From: Lanius collurio | Lineage: Eukaryota; Chordata; Aves; Passeriformes; Laniidae | NCBI GenBank assembly: GCA_020086605.1 | Contig: JACBWW010000089.1 | Coordinates: 1,143,890 to 1,207,889, forward strand | DNA length: 64,000 nucleotides | Direction: 5' to 3' | Shown: positions 21,881-35,641 of the stretch, piece after piece | Layout: every line of letters starts with the position of its first letter | How positions within the stretch are numbered: the first letter of the stretch is position 1 | Translations under genes and position numbers: made by a program | The notes under the pieces: model-generated | What the model was told of the DNA's origin: nothing | Database searches by the model: none | What the model saw: the letters and a program-made list of their open reading frames with translations, nothing else

Positions 21881-24800
21881 GCACGGGCAGAGATGAGGAT
21901 GGATTCCTGCAGCTTGCTTTGCCTTCCTGTATCGCTGGGCACAAAGGAGCAGGGTTCCAACCTTCACCTGCGGTGATCCCTGCCCTGCCCTGCCCGCCCT
22001 GGCTGGTGGGAGTACCAAACCCACAGGTTTGCACTCCTGGTAAATTCTAGAAGGACTGAGAACTCAAACTACTGCTTCCAGCGTGGCTGTCAAAGACAAA
22101 GCTTTTCCCAATCCATTGTGGCAGCTTTTTTACATGGTTATTGTTCTTAATGCACACTTGCACTGGGAACGTTTTCATAGAGAAAAGCTGTTTTGTGGAT
22201 CTTATGCAGAGAAATAAATCCTGATTCTTACATGTTGGGGAAAAAAAAAGTATACCATGAGAGCTAAATGAGTTTTGTTACCCCATAGTCAAATGCAGAA
22301 AAGCCTTCAAGATGTAAATATGTTCAAATTATATTTTAGTCAACACAATTGATTTTGCTCACGACTTGCATCAAAAAAGTAATTTTTTTTTATATTTCTG
22401 GGGCTAAACAGTTGCAATATTATTTTGAAACATTGTAAAATGCTGGGTTATGCACAAGTTACAATGAAATGTAGCTGCTCATTGCTTGGTGTTGTTTATC
22501 CAACCGTTACTCAACGTTGTAGCTCTTCGATGTAGCCTTTGCTTGGAGAGTGTTCTGGATCTCACTCTTCGATGTTAATGATGCCAATATTAAGTCAATT
22601 CTTTCTGAGTAGCTAATCAATATACAGAATTATTTTTTAATGTCCCAAAAATTGATTTTAATATTACTTTTCTGTCTCTAGCTTTCCTGGGTTCTCAGGA
22701 TGTTATTATGAGAAACAGGTACAAAAATGTCTTTCACATGGGTATTAGTTTTGTGGCATGGTACGGATCTGACAAAGGAATTAAACTTATTAAATGTATA
22801 GTCATTGCAAGGATTTTTCATGTGGGCTAGGCAATCTAGTTTTTAATATATTAAAGCAGGAGGTTTGTGGGACTGTGGCACAGCAAACTGCCTCGTGTCT
22901 TGAGAGCTCCACAGAAAACTCTGTAATTATGTTCACTAACCTAGAAGAAAACAACCTCTGAATTTGACTCGACAGCTTCTGTCAGACACAGATGTCACAA
23001 AAATATCTGAAGTCCTTGTTTTGGTACATTTGCTAGACTTTTAGTACCCACCCAAAAATCTCCATGGCATCAAAACTTTAGGTGCTTCTTTAAATGGCAT
23101 CAGGTAGAGATAGAGGGTACTGTGCATGCACATTTGTGCTGCTAAAATTTAGAATAAATCCCATCATTAGCTCAAAGACGCAGATGAAACCAGTTTAAAA
23201 CCCAGACTTGTCTGTTGCTGTGGAGTGGCCCCGGTGAGCTCACCTGGTAGGGTTGCAGTTTGTCTCCTCCACTTGCTGTTCTGGGGTTGCTCTGCTGTTT
23301 GTTTTGCAGAAAAGTGGAAATAAAAATGTCAGTCTTTCCATAACTGTTCTCATATGGAGGGAAATCGATTTGTCTTGTTACTCTGACAAGTGGATTTTAT
23401 TGTAATGTGTTGGTGCACCGTTGTTTTGTACAGATCATACCATTCTTATGCATACAGTCTGGTCACATAATAGTTTATTCATCACTAAAATTGTTCTGGA
23501 AAGTGTGGAGCTACCAGCAATTGTCACTTCCCCGAGTCTTTCTGAATGGCTTGAAATCACTCTGAACTCTTGAACTGTCTTTTCTTGTTCCTCGGAATAT
23601 TAACTTTATCACTTGAGAAACGAGCACAGTTTGTGTGCAGAGAATACGCAGTATTTCATCCTTTCAATCCCCCAATTTTACTTTGCATGGAAATCAAAAT
23701 ACGAAATTCCAAAAGCCAGTGTTCTCACGTGACCGTGGGGTGTAAGGTGACCTCCTTGGCTCTGCTCCCAGGCCAGGAATGTATCGGTTCTTTGAGTTAG
23801 ACTTTGAAACAGGTATTACTTTACAATTTAATTGGCTGCATACATCTCGAAAAGGATATAAACCAGTGGGTTTTTCCACTATGGAGACATAAAGGCTTGT
23901 TTCACAGGAGAGGAGGAATAAACAAGCTGGTACAAGGAGCCCTGTATGAACTGAGCTATACTGTATACTTCAGGCAGAAAAAAAAGTCAGATTTTTTTTT
24001 TGCCTTGTGGGTTTTGGCAGTGTAAAACAAAACAGTCAGTGTTCTCTTATAAAACTGAAGAATTCTTTTATATCTTGAAAACATATTTAAAGACCCCTCC
24101 CCATGTCTTTGTGCATCGCTGCAGATGTTGTTCAGCCTTAATTTTGCTGGAGGTTCTTCCTCAGTGTGGCCCTGTTCAATGTGTGCTGGTGACAATTTCA
24201 GAGCTGGGGCAGCCTTTGAAACCAAAGGCCACTGCCAATTAGAGACAAGAAAAAAGAGAAATTCAGAATGTTTTGAGCTGTAAACTCTTTGTTTTGGAGT
24301 TTTTTTCCTTTTCTCTTTTTTTAATAACTGAAAGTGATCTAATTAGTGTCTGTAGCTGGATCTGAAAGGCTTTTGCTGACCTATATTCAGCCCCCTTTCA
24401 TCAGCTCCTGTGTGGGGAAGATCTCGGTAGCAGTTATTTAGCAGTCAGGAGCCAGACGTTGCAGGGAGGGTGGATAAGCCTCTTAGTTCTTTGAATCTTG
24501 TTTTGTTAGTTGTTTGTTCATTCCCGACTTCAATATTTGTGGCTTATCTGCAATTTTAATCTGACTTTACTGTTTTGACCCTTCCTTCTTTGTAATCTGT
24601 GGCTTTTAATGTCTAAAAGGTCCTAAATATTTGATCAAAATAAGACCTAATTCCCCTTCTGAAGGAATAAATCACTTTAAAAGTGGCAGAAAGAGAAACC
24701 ATATGCAGGGAAAATGTAGTTTGAGGGGAAAGAGAGAGCGTGCAAGCAGACCCAATCAATTACTGAGGCTTGGCACTAATGTTCCCTCTGCTCCCCACTC

Positions 24801-25010
24801 AGCCACTTGCAGGCTTCTGGGGCAACTTTGGGAGGTTCCATTAATCTGTTAAACACTGAGAGCTCTGGGCACAGAGCTTGGGCCTGGGCATTTTCTGTAC
24901 CTCTCCTTTTGTCCTGGGTGCTGCAGTTGGGGCTCCAGGTGCCCTCTGTGCTTGTTCCTGTGGCAGCTGCCCTGAGGTTTGTTCTGGGACTGCGTGGAGT
25001 GGAGAGCAGG

Positions 25011-25056
25011 GATCTGAGCTGGTGCTTCTCTGGGATCTGAGCTGGTGCTTCTCTGG
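25011..25056 (+). repeat. Tandem duplication, 2 x 23 bp
   Basis: Two exact adjacent copies of a 23-bp unit beginning GATCTGAGCTGG and ending CTTCTCTGG. This is a recent local duplication without evident function. Confidence 0.95.
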
Positions 25057-27824
25057 TTCCCAGTCCCAGGTAGGATGTTGAGATAATGTGTGTCCTCCCT
25101 AATGCTGATTTAGCAGGGTCTTCCTGCTCTCCACATTTCACCAAAGAGAATTTGTTAAAGCTGATGGTGAAACCACCACATCTGAGTTACTCAGACATGG
25201 GACTAGAGGATAATCTTCTTCATCTGAATTCCTGAGAGTTGCAGCACTTGACATCTTCAAAGCTCCTTAACGAAGGTGATAAGCAGCCTTCATCCTGGGG
25301 CCCAGTTAATCAAACTGATAAATGTCCAAAGGAGATGGCAGGTTCAGGTAACATCCATAGCAAAATAGCTCCTAGTTATTTGCTGGAAGAAAGACTTTTA
25401 GTTATGAAGTTTTTCACTTGTGGATTTGGTTGCCAAGAACAAGTTGGAAAAAAATTATTAGAAATTATCACTTTTCCCTTTTTTACAAAATTTCATTTTC
25501 AAGCAATTCCTGACCCATTAGCTCCTGGAAATTTTGTTTAATCTTATCTGAATATTTTCTGGCCAAGTAGTTAAAGTATTATTTAAACACAGGCTATCAT
25601 TTATAGCTGATTTTTTTTTTAAATAAAAGCAAAATATTTAAAGTTTATCCTCGTTTAAAGTCAACATTTATGTTAATGCATAACTAAATATTCTGGCAGT
25701 ACAAGCCTGACATTTAAAAGAAATTCATATGAGTAGGAGGGGAAAGTCACTGGATAAGAGTTGGCAGTTGAGTTTAAGTAGTAGCTGCACTCTGACAGAC
25801 ATCAGGCTTTAGGCTACTGCAAGGAAAGTTCAGTAGATACTTCACTCAACTTTAAAATATTCATCAGGAGCAGGAAAATCGAGGCAACTGTGTCTTCTGC
25901 TCCAGTCTGGGAGTGAAGAAGAGTGTGTGGGAAGTGCAGATCACAGCACCTCGTGATCAAAGCTCTGCAGCTCCCAACCAGAGAGGATTTTGTTCAACAT
26001 ATCTCACATCTGCACAGCGTGGCAAAACTGCGAGTCAGGAGCCTTTAATGTCTGCTGTTTAAAAAGACTCAAATAACACCCAAACAACTTCTCCCCATGT
26101 TTACAGCATTCCAGTTAATTCTCCAGAAAAGCAGCTTGACACTGGTATTAAGTAATTTTATGTCATAAATATTTCTTTTGAATGTAATAACATGTGAAAA
26201 GTAGTACAAATGGGTTTTAAGCAGTTCTGATGTACATAAAATGTCTTTCTCACCCCAAAGGTTAAGATTTGGTGCCATAATTGTGGGTTGTCATCTTGAA
26301 AACTATTGGCCTGGCTTTGAGGGGGAGGAGCTTTTTGGTAGTAATACAGTGATGATTTTTAGAACAATCAGATGATGGAATGACCCAATAAAACTGTTTT
26401 CAAGTTTTTTCAGAGTAACAGGATTAATAGATTGATCCAAATAGATCAGTTCTTTAGTTTGGCTAAGCACTGAAAGGCCCCCACCTGTGAAATCCTCCCT
26501 TTAAAGTCCTGGTGAGCTAAGGGGTTTACTTTCAGGTAGAGCACTTCTGTGGAAAAGAGTCTGCTGGAATTTTAGTCAGTAACTGGTACATTATGCAATA
26601 AGATCAGCTGCAGGTAAAACTTTATTATGTAAAAACAGAACAAAAGGGTCTGTTACACGTGCAGACACGTGGCTGTTTTGGACCTTAAGATGAGGGAAAA
26701 CCAGGGGTTCGGAGCAGGAAGCATCAGGTCAAATGTGTTGCAAAAGAAGTCCTTCTCCCCAAAACGAGGGTGGGGATTTACTCCATATTGCCTTTCTCCT
26801 TTCAGACTTGTTCTCCAGCTTCCTTTTCCATTTGGGGTCGGACACCCTGCTTGCAGACAAATCAAAAAAAGCATTACCTGACCAGTTCATTCCTTTTCTC
26901 CTCCTTGGAGTGAGAGGTCTGGCCAAAAGAAAAACCCATTGTTAGGGAGCCAGGAATGGGTCTGTGTTCACTGTAGGAATGTGCTTTTAATATTCTTGGA
27001 CAACTTGCCTCTCAACAAGAATTGTTGGTGTTGGAGCTGCAAAGACTGAATCAACTTCCTGAGGGGAAGCAATTGTAAAATATCCAGGAAGTTGTTGGGA
27101 AAGGCGAACTTCTGCTCCTGCCTGCTTGCTCTGAAGTGCTCAGCTCTCAGTAGCAGCGGCCTGCACGCTGCACAGTGCAGGAAAATGGAGCTGTTTTCAG
27201 TGACAGCAAACTTCCCTGTAGGCTGGGGGTCAGAAATGTCACATCAGGCACCCCGAGCTCAGGCCCTTACAAAGGTTCATGACCATGCTGAGGAGAATGG
27301 CTCCTGGCAGAGCTTTGCAACGTGCAGGACTCTGCACTGCTGAGAGGAGGGGGTCTCACTGTCTGTATTTTGTTTGTTGGTCCAGTTCTGGTTTTGAACA
27401 CCAGCTTGGCAACTTCACTGTACCACTGTCTGGGCAAAATAGGCAAACCAAAAAAAACCAGCCAAGGCAGAGGCAGCTGTGAGAAGGGGCAGAAGTGAAT
27501 GTTCCTGTGTGTAACATCTGCTTTGACAGAGCCCCCCTGGTTTTCCTTATCTGAACTTCACCTCATCTGGAAACAGCCTTTTGGTGGGGGCCTGTATTGT
27601 GCTTTCTCCACTAACACTTTTTATCAGTGGCAGAGTGACATAAAGTGGTTTTTGTTGGTTTTTCCCTGCTCTGTGCCCTGTCTCACCTCCCAGCCAGCCC
27701 TGGTTGGGCTGCAGCCGGGTGGGAGTCCCTGTGCTGCTGCACTGCTGTCCCTGCAAGCTTTATCCTCACTACATCACATGGATTTTAAAAGGAAGGAGAA
27801 TTCTTTCATGTGATTAAATACTCC

Positions 27825-27841
27825 TTTTTTTTTTTTTTTTT
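27825..27841 (+). repeat. Poly(T) run, 17 nt
   Basis: An uninterrupted T17 run. It could be the reversed A tail of an old retrocopy, but no recognisable source sequence lies next to it. Confidence 0.9.
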
Positions 27842-28762
27842 AAACTGAAGTCTGTAAGGATGAAGAATGTCTTAAGTGATGAAGTGTGTTCTTTGGCTGC
27901 TGTAATGGGCATGAGCTCTTTTTTTGTGTTATTAAAGTAAATCAGACCTGTCAGTATGTAAGTACATAGTCCCAGGTGGAATAAGGATTGGGTAGGAGCT
28001 GCTGCAAAAGTGTATAATCAGTCTGTCCTCCTGCCTTACGATTACATAGACAAGAAATCATTTTTAGGTATTTGAGTGTGAGCATTCTCAAACTTGAGCA
28101 AGTTTGAGTTCAGATTTGTCTTGAGTCTTGAAAATATGTAAAATTGTCTCTTGAATTTGAGAAGGTTCTTGAGGAGAGCTGAAAGGCTTGGGAAATTTTC
28201 AGGGTTGAAGGAAAAACGTTAACATGGACTTTGCTGTATATTTTGTGGCAGTGCTTTCACCATTTGACAGCTGAAAGTAAACTTGTCCAAGCTGTCTGAG
28301 GTTGTTGCAGCCTTGCTGTGGGTCAGGATTCCCCTCAGGAAAGGAGGTGATAACCCCATATCAGCACTGACCACCAGCCCTCTTGTGCTGGGCACTGCTG
28401 CTGGGGTTGCAGTTTCCAGGAGCAGCTTTAGTGTTCCTGTTGCTTTGGCCTCTACAACACAACTCTGTAAGGAAGGAGGGAAGTAATTAATAATTCTGCA
28501 AGCTGTGGGATGAATACTTTCTGAACATTTATAATTAGCATTGAAATATTGTGTGAATATTTTCATGGTCTAAAAAGTGACCTTGTGGCCATTTTCATCT
28601 TGAGAGCAGCAAACCCTTCCTTTATTTGGTTTGGTTTTTATTCATTTATGGAACTTCTTTGAAACCATCTTTGTCAAATGTGCTCAGGATTTGCAAATAA
28701 ACTTGGACTTTCTGCAAGAAGGGACTGTGTGTGCTCATATATAACATAAATGTATGTAATGG

Positions 28763-28781
28763 TGTACATAATTAATGTACA
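28763..28781. repeat. Short inverted repeat, 7-bp arms
   Basis: TGTACAT and ATGTACA flank AATTA, within an AT-rich stretch full of GTACAT words (28750-28790). It is probably simple-sequence drift. Confidence 0.6.
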
Positions 28782-31700
28782 TATGTACAAAATGAGCTTT
28801 TTTTGCTTCAAAGCAGCAGCAGTACTGATACAGATACAGCTGTTGGGTGGACAGAAGGATTTTGGACTGGCTGTTTCCATCTCTGACATGCAGACAGTTT
28901 TCACTGCTTTGCTAAATTATGGTTTGAGCATGGATTTTTGGGGTTCTTTTTTTAGCCTTGGCCTCTCAGTGGGTTCAGACATTTTTAACAGCTTGTAGAA
29001 TGAGTTAGCAAATCTCAGTGTTGTTCTGTGCAGTCTCACAGTAGCTGTCTTTGCCTGCTGGAACTGGACTAATTGGGGTCTGATTAAACTGATTTACTTC
29101 TGAAGAGAACAGAAGTCTAAGTACATCACTAATGAACTCTAAAAGGTCATTTAATTTGTTTCTTTTCCTTCCTTCTGTGCATTTTCCTATCTAAACTGGA
29201 AACTGCAGGACTTGCAGTGAAGTATTTTGGGCAGCACCAAATTCAGTGATAGCCAAACTTCTGAGGCCTTCAGGCACAGTGCAGTGTAAGTGGTGCTTAG
29301 GCTTGAATGTGCAGGGGTTATCTCATCCTCCCTGCCCTTCTCACAGGTTAGGAAGTGATCTGATAAAAGAAAGGAACTTTGACAGTATTTCATTCTAGAA
29401 TTAATAATGTAAGAAGTGGTGCTAGAGTTTGATCCAATATTTATATATTTCTGCTATCTAAGAGTTAGAACAGTCTCATGAGAACAGGCTAAAATCCACA
29501 TTTTTAGTAATCTCTTAAAGCTGAAAGATCTGTGGAGTCCTTTAGAAAAGTTTTGTAAAGAATTCAGTAGTGAGAGTTGTGCATATCCCTGTTCTGTCCA
29601 GTTCTTTGTTTTTACTGGAAATACTTTTTTTCCTGCTGCTTCAGAATTTTGCTGTTGTTCCTGCAGTGTAATCCTCGGGGAAGGTGGTTGGGGTGTTAGA
29701 GACCAGGTGAAACTTTAACTTTGGGCTGAGCACTCTTGTACTCACCCAAACTCACCTGCTCGATCTTTAAATGCAAATCACACATTGATGTCTCTTGCTG
29801 AACCTTCCTCCTTGAGGGCAGTCAGAGCTTTTAGTGTTGTACTGCTGGCACCTCTGTGGGCTGAAAGTGAGGAAGTTCTAATGTATGGATTCATCTTTGC
29901 ATGGATCTGGTCTTTGGTCAAGGATTGGCTTCTGTGGGAATCCTCACCCAGCCCCCAAACCGGTCCCTGGGAGAGAAGGACTCACGATTGTAACATGCCA
30001 AGTATTTTTCACTCAGTTGTCTGGTACTTTGCTCATAAAATTGTTAAAGTATTGCTCACCGAGGTTCTGTGCAGGGCTGGAGCTTCTGGGGTCAGCAAGT
30101 GCAGAGCTGGAACCTGCTGGGAGAGGGGGAGGAGGGTGCTGGGGCAGCTCAGGTTGGGACTTGAGCTTCCCTAAGCCCCCCTGAGAGCCACAAGCACAGG
30201 AACATGGCAGAGTGTTCTTGACATGCTTCAGTCCACGGTTTGCTTTGGATTACCCAGGATGTGGGGAGCTGCTGTCTCTTGGAATTGCAGTCCTGGTGCC
30301 CCGAGCCTTGCAGCATCCAGTCTGACACAATGTCTGTGGATTTGGGATGGAGAAGCACATCCTGTGTGCAGAAGAACCCACAAGGAGGCCGACAGAGCCT
30401 GGTGAGGGCTGGCTCAGGCCCTGGGGAAGCTGCTGAGTCCCAGCAGAGGCTTCCTGGGATGTGCCCCATGGAAATGCTGTATTTCCCTGCACTGTCAGGC
30501 CGTGCTGGCTCTGGTGTCCTTGGGTGACTTGGAGCCTGGCTGTGTTACAGCCAGTGCTGGGCCAGAGCTGAGGAAACGGGCAGCAAACTTTGTCAGGACT
30601 ATTTTTGGTAATTCTGAAGTAGAGAATGCCTGAGCACAAATAGACCTCCCCATCCCCTAATGAAAGCACTGGGCTTTAATTTGACTTAGTGTGCTTTCTG
30701 GTTATGCTAAATTACTTTGATGTGGCCCTTGTGGTTATGTATTGAAATTTTATTTTTTTTTTTTGCAACAAATTGTCTCCTCTGGCTTAAAACCTGCATG
30801 GACCAATGCTGGAGCAGAATTTGCTGGTAAAGCCTCAGTAGGTGTAAGGACAAGAAAAAAGACTTTGATTTATTCAACTGTAAGTCTAGTAAATATTTAC
30901 TAAACGTAGTTTGGGGCAGGGGTAAGACTTTTGAATGAAAAGGCAAATTTCAGCCTAAAGGGAAATTTTAAATGCAGGCTCTAGTTGTGTTTAAACAAAG
31001 TTTTCAATGGTATGTAGGTAGGAGTCCCTGCTGTGCAGGATTTATTTTTAATTACCAATGGGCTAAGGTTTGCCACGTGTTGGGTTCCCAACAGTGCCAG
31101 CATTGGGACTGCTGATTATGAAAGTTTTCCATGAGGATGAGGTAAGCTTTAGTAGGTTTCTGAAATTTTTACCCAAAATACCTTTGAATTTCCACCTGTC
31201 AGTGTAAGAGTTTAGTTTGCTGTTCTCCTCCAAGCTTTGTGCCCCTTTGGGAAGCCCCTCTTCATGTTTGTAGTGGTTTGTGTTTGAAAGTATTGGGGAT
31301 TCTCCTTAGACCTCATCCTTTTTTGTCTCCATGTCAGAATGGTGCAAGAGATGTCCTCCTCAAAGAGCAGCACGGCAGGGACAGTGTCAGGTGGGCAGGG
31401 AGCCCTTTCCCCTGGAAAGGTGCTTTTGTAAAGCCTCAAACAGCTCCTGTAGCTCCTCTGAGCTGCACCAAAGGCAGATGGAGACAGTTACTTCAAACTA
31501 TTTATTTGTGGCATAATTCACTGACTGAAACGCCCTGAAGTGGTGCATGTTTGTTTTTAAACAATCTGGCCTGGGATTGTCCATGAAATAATGCCTTTGG
31601 AATATCTATGGATAGTGCCTATCCTTATGTACTATTCTTAATCACCACAACATAAATTATTTGCCTTGGACCATCTTGAACAATTGCCCACCCTCCCAGT

Positions 31701-34700
31701 GTGTGAGTTCACTTCACCTGAGGTTAATTGAGAAGAATTGGTGCAGCCTTTGTTCTTGCCAGGAGTGTGATGCACGGAGAGGTCCCGGCTTGCTCTTGTA
31801 GCTGCTGCAAGGGGGAAGCAAAGCTTTGAGTGGGGCTGGAGTGGTGGCTGAGTGAAGGGGTGGGGAACACATCTGGAAGGACAGCCAGAGCTCTGGGATC
31901 TGTCACTTCACGGCTCTAGGAGCACAATAGAAATGTGTTTATTTCAGTGGGAGCTCAGTCCTTTTTAATACTTTGCTGCCCAGCCCTAAGCACCAGAACT
32001 CTGTCTTTGTCTAAATTTGTCTCACTCTCCATGAGAGGTCTGCTATTGTCTAGGAAAATAAAACAGGCAGTCTGAGCACCTGTTTGGAAGATTGAAAAAA
32101 GAGCCTTTATGTATTGCTTTGTAGCAGTTGCATAGTTCATGGCTGGACTGCCATCTTTCCCAAAATCAATGGATGGACAGTGACGTCAAGCAGGTTGGAT
32201 TTGGTCATGCAAAAATTGAGGGCTTTATCAGCTGAAGAACTTCCTGACAAAATGAGGCATCAGATGTGAAACCTCACAAACAGTATTGCAGATTCAGTGC
32301 TTTTCTTGTGTCTCAGTAGAAATTTGTATTGTTCCAGTTCTACTGATAACCATTGACCTCAGAAGAAATCGGGTCATGTCCTTCAGCAACAGGGGCCTTG
32401 TTAAGATGCACGCTGAACAAAACAGCTGAAATCCAGGATTATCCAGGAGAGGGGGTTGATTTAAGAAAAATGGCCTTATAAAGGAATCAATTTAAGCTCC
32501 AGATGATTGCATGTCTGCATTTTATTTCACTGTTTGATACTTGGAGTTGTTAAAACAACTTTTAATGATCTGCTAATTTGCAAATGAATTATTTCACTTT
32601 GAAGCCTTTTGCAGATTTAATAACTTCAGTAGTTGTGCAGTGACAGCAATATAAATGTGCAGGGGGGGGATGGGGTGAGCACCCAGATGCTGTCTGTGGC
32701 TGTCCACAGACACCTCCAACAAGTGGCAGTTGCACCTGCTGGACATTCTGTAGCTGGACATTCCCCAGGGGCAGGGTAGTCCCTGCAGGGGGGGTGTACA
32801 GAGGGGCTGCCACTGCTTCATCCCTCCTTTCCGAGGATGACCAATCCCAGTGCCCGAGCCCATGGAATGGCAGGGCTGCTGCCTTTGTTCATTGCTTCCC
32901 ATTGGGTGCATTGGGATTCTGAAATCCCCAAGGCTTGAAAAGAATTTGTGATTAAGACCTTAGATAAGTTAGAGGCCAATTAAAAAATGTATTTGCTACT
33001 ATTTCAATTTATTGAGTTGTTACAATAAAAATGCTTATTTTATAAGGCATTTCTTTAAAGGAAAGGAGGAAAAACCCAATCCTGACATTCAGAACTCTTA
33101 CATTAAGGTCATAAATAATCTTGTCCTTTTTAAAGTCCTATGTGTGCACATTCAGCAGGGGTAAAAGCTGGTGTCACAGTGGAAGGGATTTTGGTTAATC
33201 TAGCTTGTTGCTGTGCTTTTGCTCTACAGAGCTGTATTAATTATTGACAAGACTGGCCTAATCCAAAGTCACTGCAGGCTGAAGCATTAGCTTACCCCAT
33301 AGCCTGCTGTGAGTAGGGAAAAAATGAAAATTAAGTCTTTCTATATGTGAGTACTGTATTTTTTGAAGTTGGAAGCATGGCTTGTTGTAGAGTCGGGTAT
33401 CAGTTCGAGGTAGGCTCAGCCTGGGTGTGTCCATAGCAAAGCTCAGCTTCCCTGGCAGAGAGCAACCTTCATGTCCACTGCAGAGCCAGCCAGGGCAGCC
33501 TCTGCTGCTGTGCTTAGGAGGGGGGAAGTTCAGAGAATCTGCTGCAGAAATGGGCTTAAATATTGGTTATTGGTAATTTTTAGCACTCAAATTTTGAGCC
33601 ACCAGCAGTCGAAGTTAAGGTAATATGATGTTTTGGGTCTTGGTGTTCCAGAGAAATGGTTAATTATGTTTGGAAGGTTGCATTGCCTTGGGTTTTTTCC
33701 TGTTGAGCTGTGCTGTGTTCCAGAGTCCCAGTAGCTTTAAAACACTTAATTTGCATCACTGAATCAGTTATCCTCTCACTGACTTTTTAATTTGCTCCCT
33801 CCCCCCATCTTGCAGATTCACTGCTTTGTTTTACATAAACACTCACCCCCCAGTGCAGGATACACAATAAACTGGTCAGTCATTTCAGTTACCTTTGTAA
33901 GAGCTACACAGAGCTGTCACCTGTGGTTTTAGATTAACAGCAGGATATTTCTGTTTATATATGAATTTCAGAGAGTTCCCTTGTTTCATGTAAAGTATCT
34001 CTTAACGTCTAATCCACATCTGGGAAAAAAAGGCTTTTTGTAGAGGCTGTCAAGAAAGCATTCTGCATATTCTTTATTACATTTTACAAAGGGATTTGGA
34101 CAAATTAGGGGAAACTGATTTTGTCTCGGTGATATTTCATTATTTAAGTTCTTTGTAAAATTAGATTTGTGATGTGGAAGTGGTGGGTGCCTGAGGGAAG
34201 TGAGCTGTTTGCAGGGCATGAGTAGGCTCTCAGATCCTTGGAGGGCAGAGAACTTACCTGCTGTGGGAGCTGTGGTGCTGAGGAGATGCTGCTGCCTGGA
34301 CTGGGAATGCTGTGGGGAGAAATTGCTCAGGCGTGAGGAGGTGATGGGAAATAAGAAAGCCAAGTTGCTGCCAGGAAGTGTAAGGAGGAGGTGAATGGGT
34401 GTTGGTGCTGCTGCTGCCTCCTGTTGCAGTGTGGGTTTGTGGGGCTCTGTGGGCCTGCTGAGGAGCTGTGCTGCAGTTCCTGACCAGGAGCTCCTGCTTC
34501 TCAGCCTTCACCCCTGGTTACCTTCCCCCCTTGTAACGCCTGTTCTGCATGAACGATCTGGTTCCTGCTTCTCAGTGGTGGGAAGGGTGACTTGGTTGGG
34601 ATCTTGGCTCCTTTCCCAGCCCTGTGAATTTGGGCAACTCTGGTGTTTGGGAGCCCCCCACACCACCCAGCCCCCTGGAGGGGCACTGCTGCCTCCACAA

Positions 34701-35613
34701 AAGGTATCCTGCGGTCTCTTTGCCTGTCTTTAATTTCTTGCTGTCCTGGGGGACTTCATAAAGATCACTTCCTCCAGCAAAGCTGCTGACATGGAGCAAA
34801 AGCCATCAATAAATTATTCATATGCTGTTCATTTTCTGTGTTTAGGAATTAATGCAGCTTCACTTCAAAACTCTCTTCCGTGGCTGAAGTTGAGTGAAAT
34901 TGTTGCATACTAAGTTACTATGTTTTCATTTTGGGTGAATTACTCTGCATTTTGGAACTGTGGTTTTGAAACAAAGTTGCATGAAACCTCCCACTGTAAA
35001 GTTAAATACTGTTGGTAGGTCCTACTGAAAAGGATTCATGTGGTGTACATTAAAGAGGGCTGTTTTTTTTACAGTCACTTATATAAAGTGAAGTTGTATA
35101 CTGCTTATGAGATAATTTGTGATACTTTAATACTTTATGAAGCAGTACCTTCACACTAGGTAATTCTGAAGTACTAAGATTTTAGTTTCATTAAAGAACA
35201 AAACAAAACACATAAGCCACACACCTCAACCTCTCCAAATCCCCCAGGCCTGTGGTGTTGATTGCTTCTATCCCATTTGTCACGTTATTTTTCAGGAGCG
35301 TGTTTTCTTTGTAATTTGAAGAAAGTGTGAAATTATATTCTTTATCTCATTTTAGCAATTATCCAAGAGGCAAAGACCTAGATATGCACGTAACATATAT
35401 ATCTATATAGTAATTCTGTAATACTCTCACTCTTCACTTGTCCTTGGTTTTCTTTTTTTAAGTCTTGGACCGTGCTTCTGCACTTGTGGGAAATAATCAC
35501 TTTTCTTTAGATCACAGATTTAAATGTTTGTGAAAATGTCCAACTTTCTTCCCTAGGCACTTTATTTTAGGCACTGAAACACCAGGAAGAACACATTGCA
35601 GAGGTGGACGGGG

Positions 35614-35641
35614 AATTTATGTCTTTGAAATGACATAAATT
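35614..35641. repeat. Perfect inverted repeat, 10-bp arms, 8-nt loop (copy 2)
   Basis: The arms AATTTATGTC (35614-35623) and GACATAAATT (35632-35641) are identical to those at 8768-8793. The loop is TTTGAAAT; both loops contain GAAA. See the copy-1 entry and the finding. Confidence 0.75.

Noticed and set aside
21457..22034. Long frames on both strands (up to 171 codons) with PALPV or GRAGQ repeats
   Set aside because: These are products of a 15-bp minisatellite whose unit length is a multiple of three.
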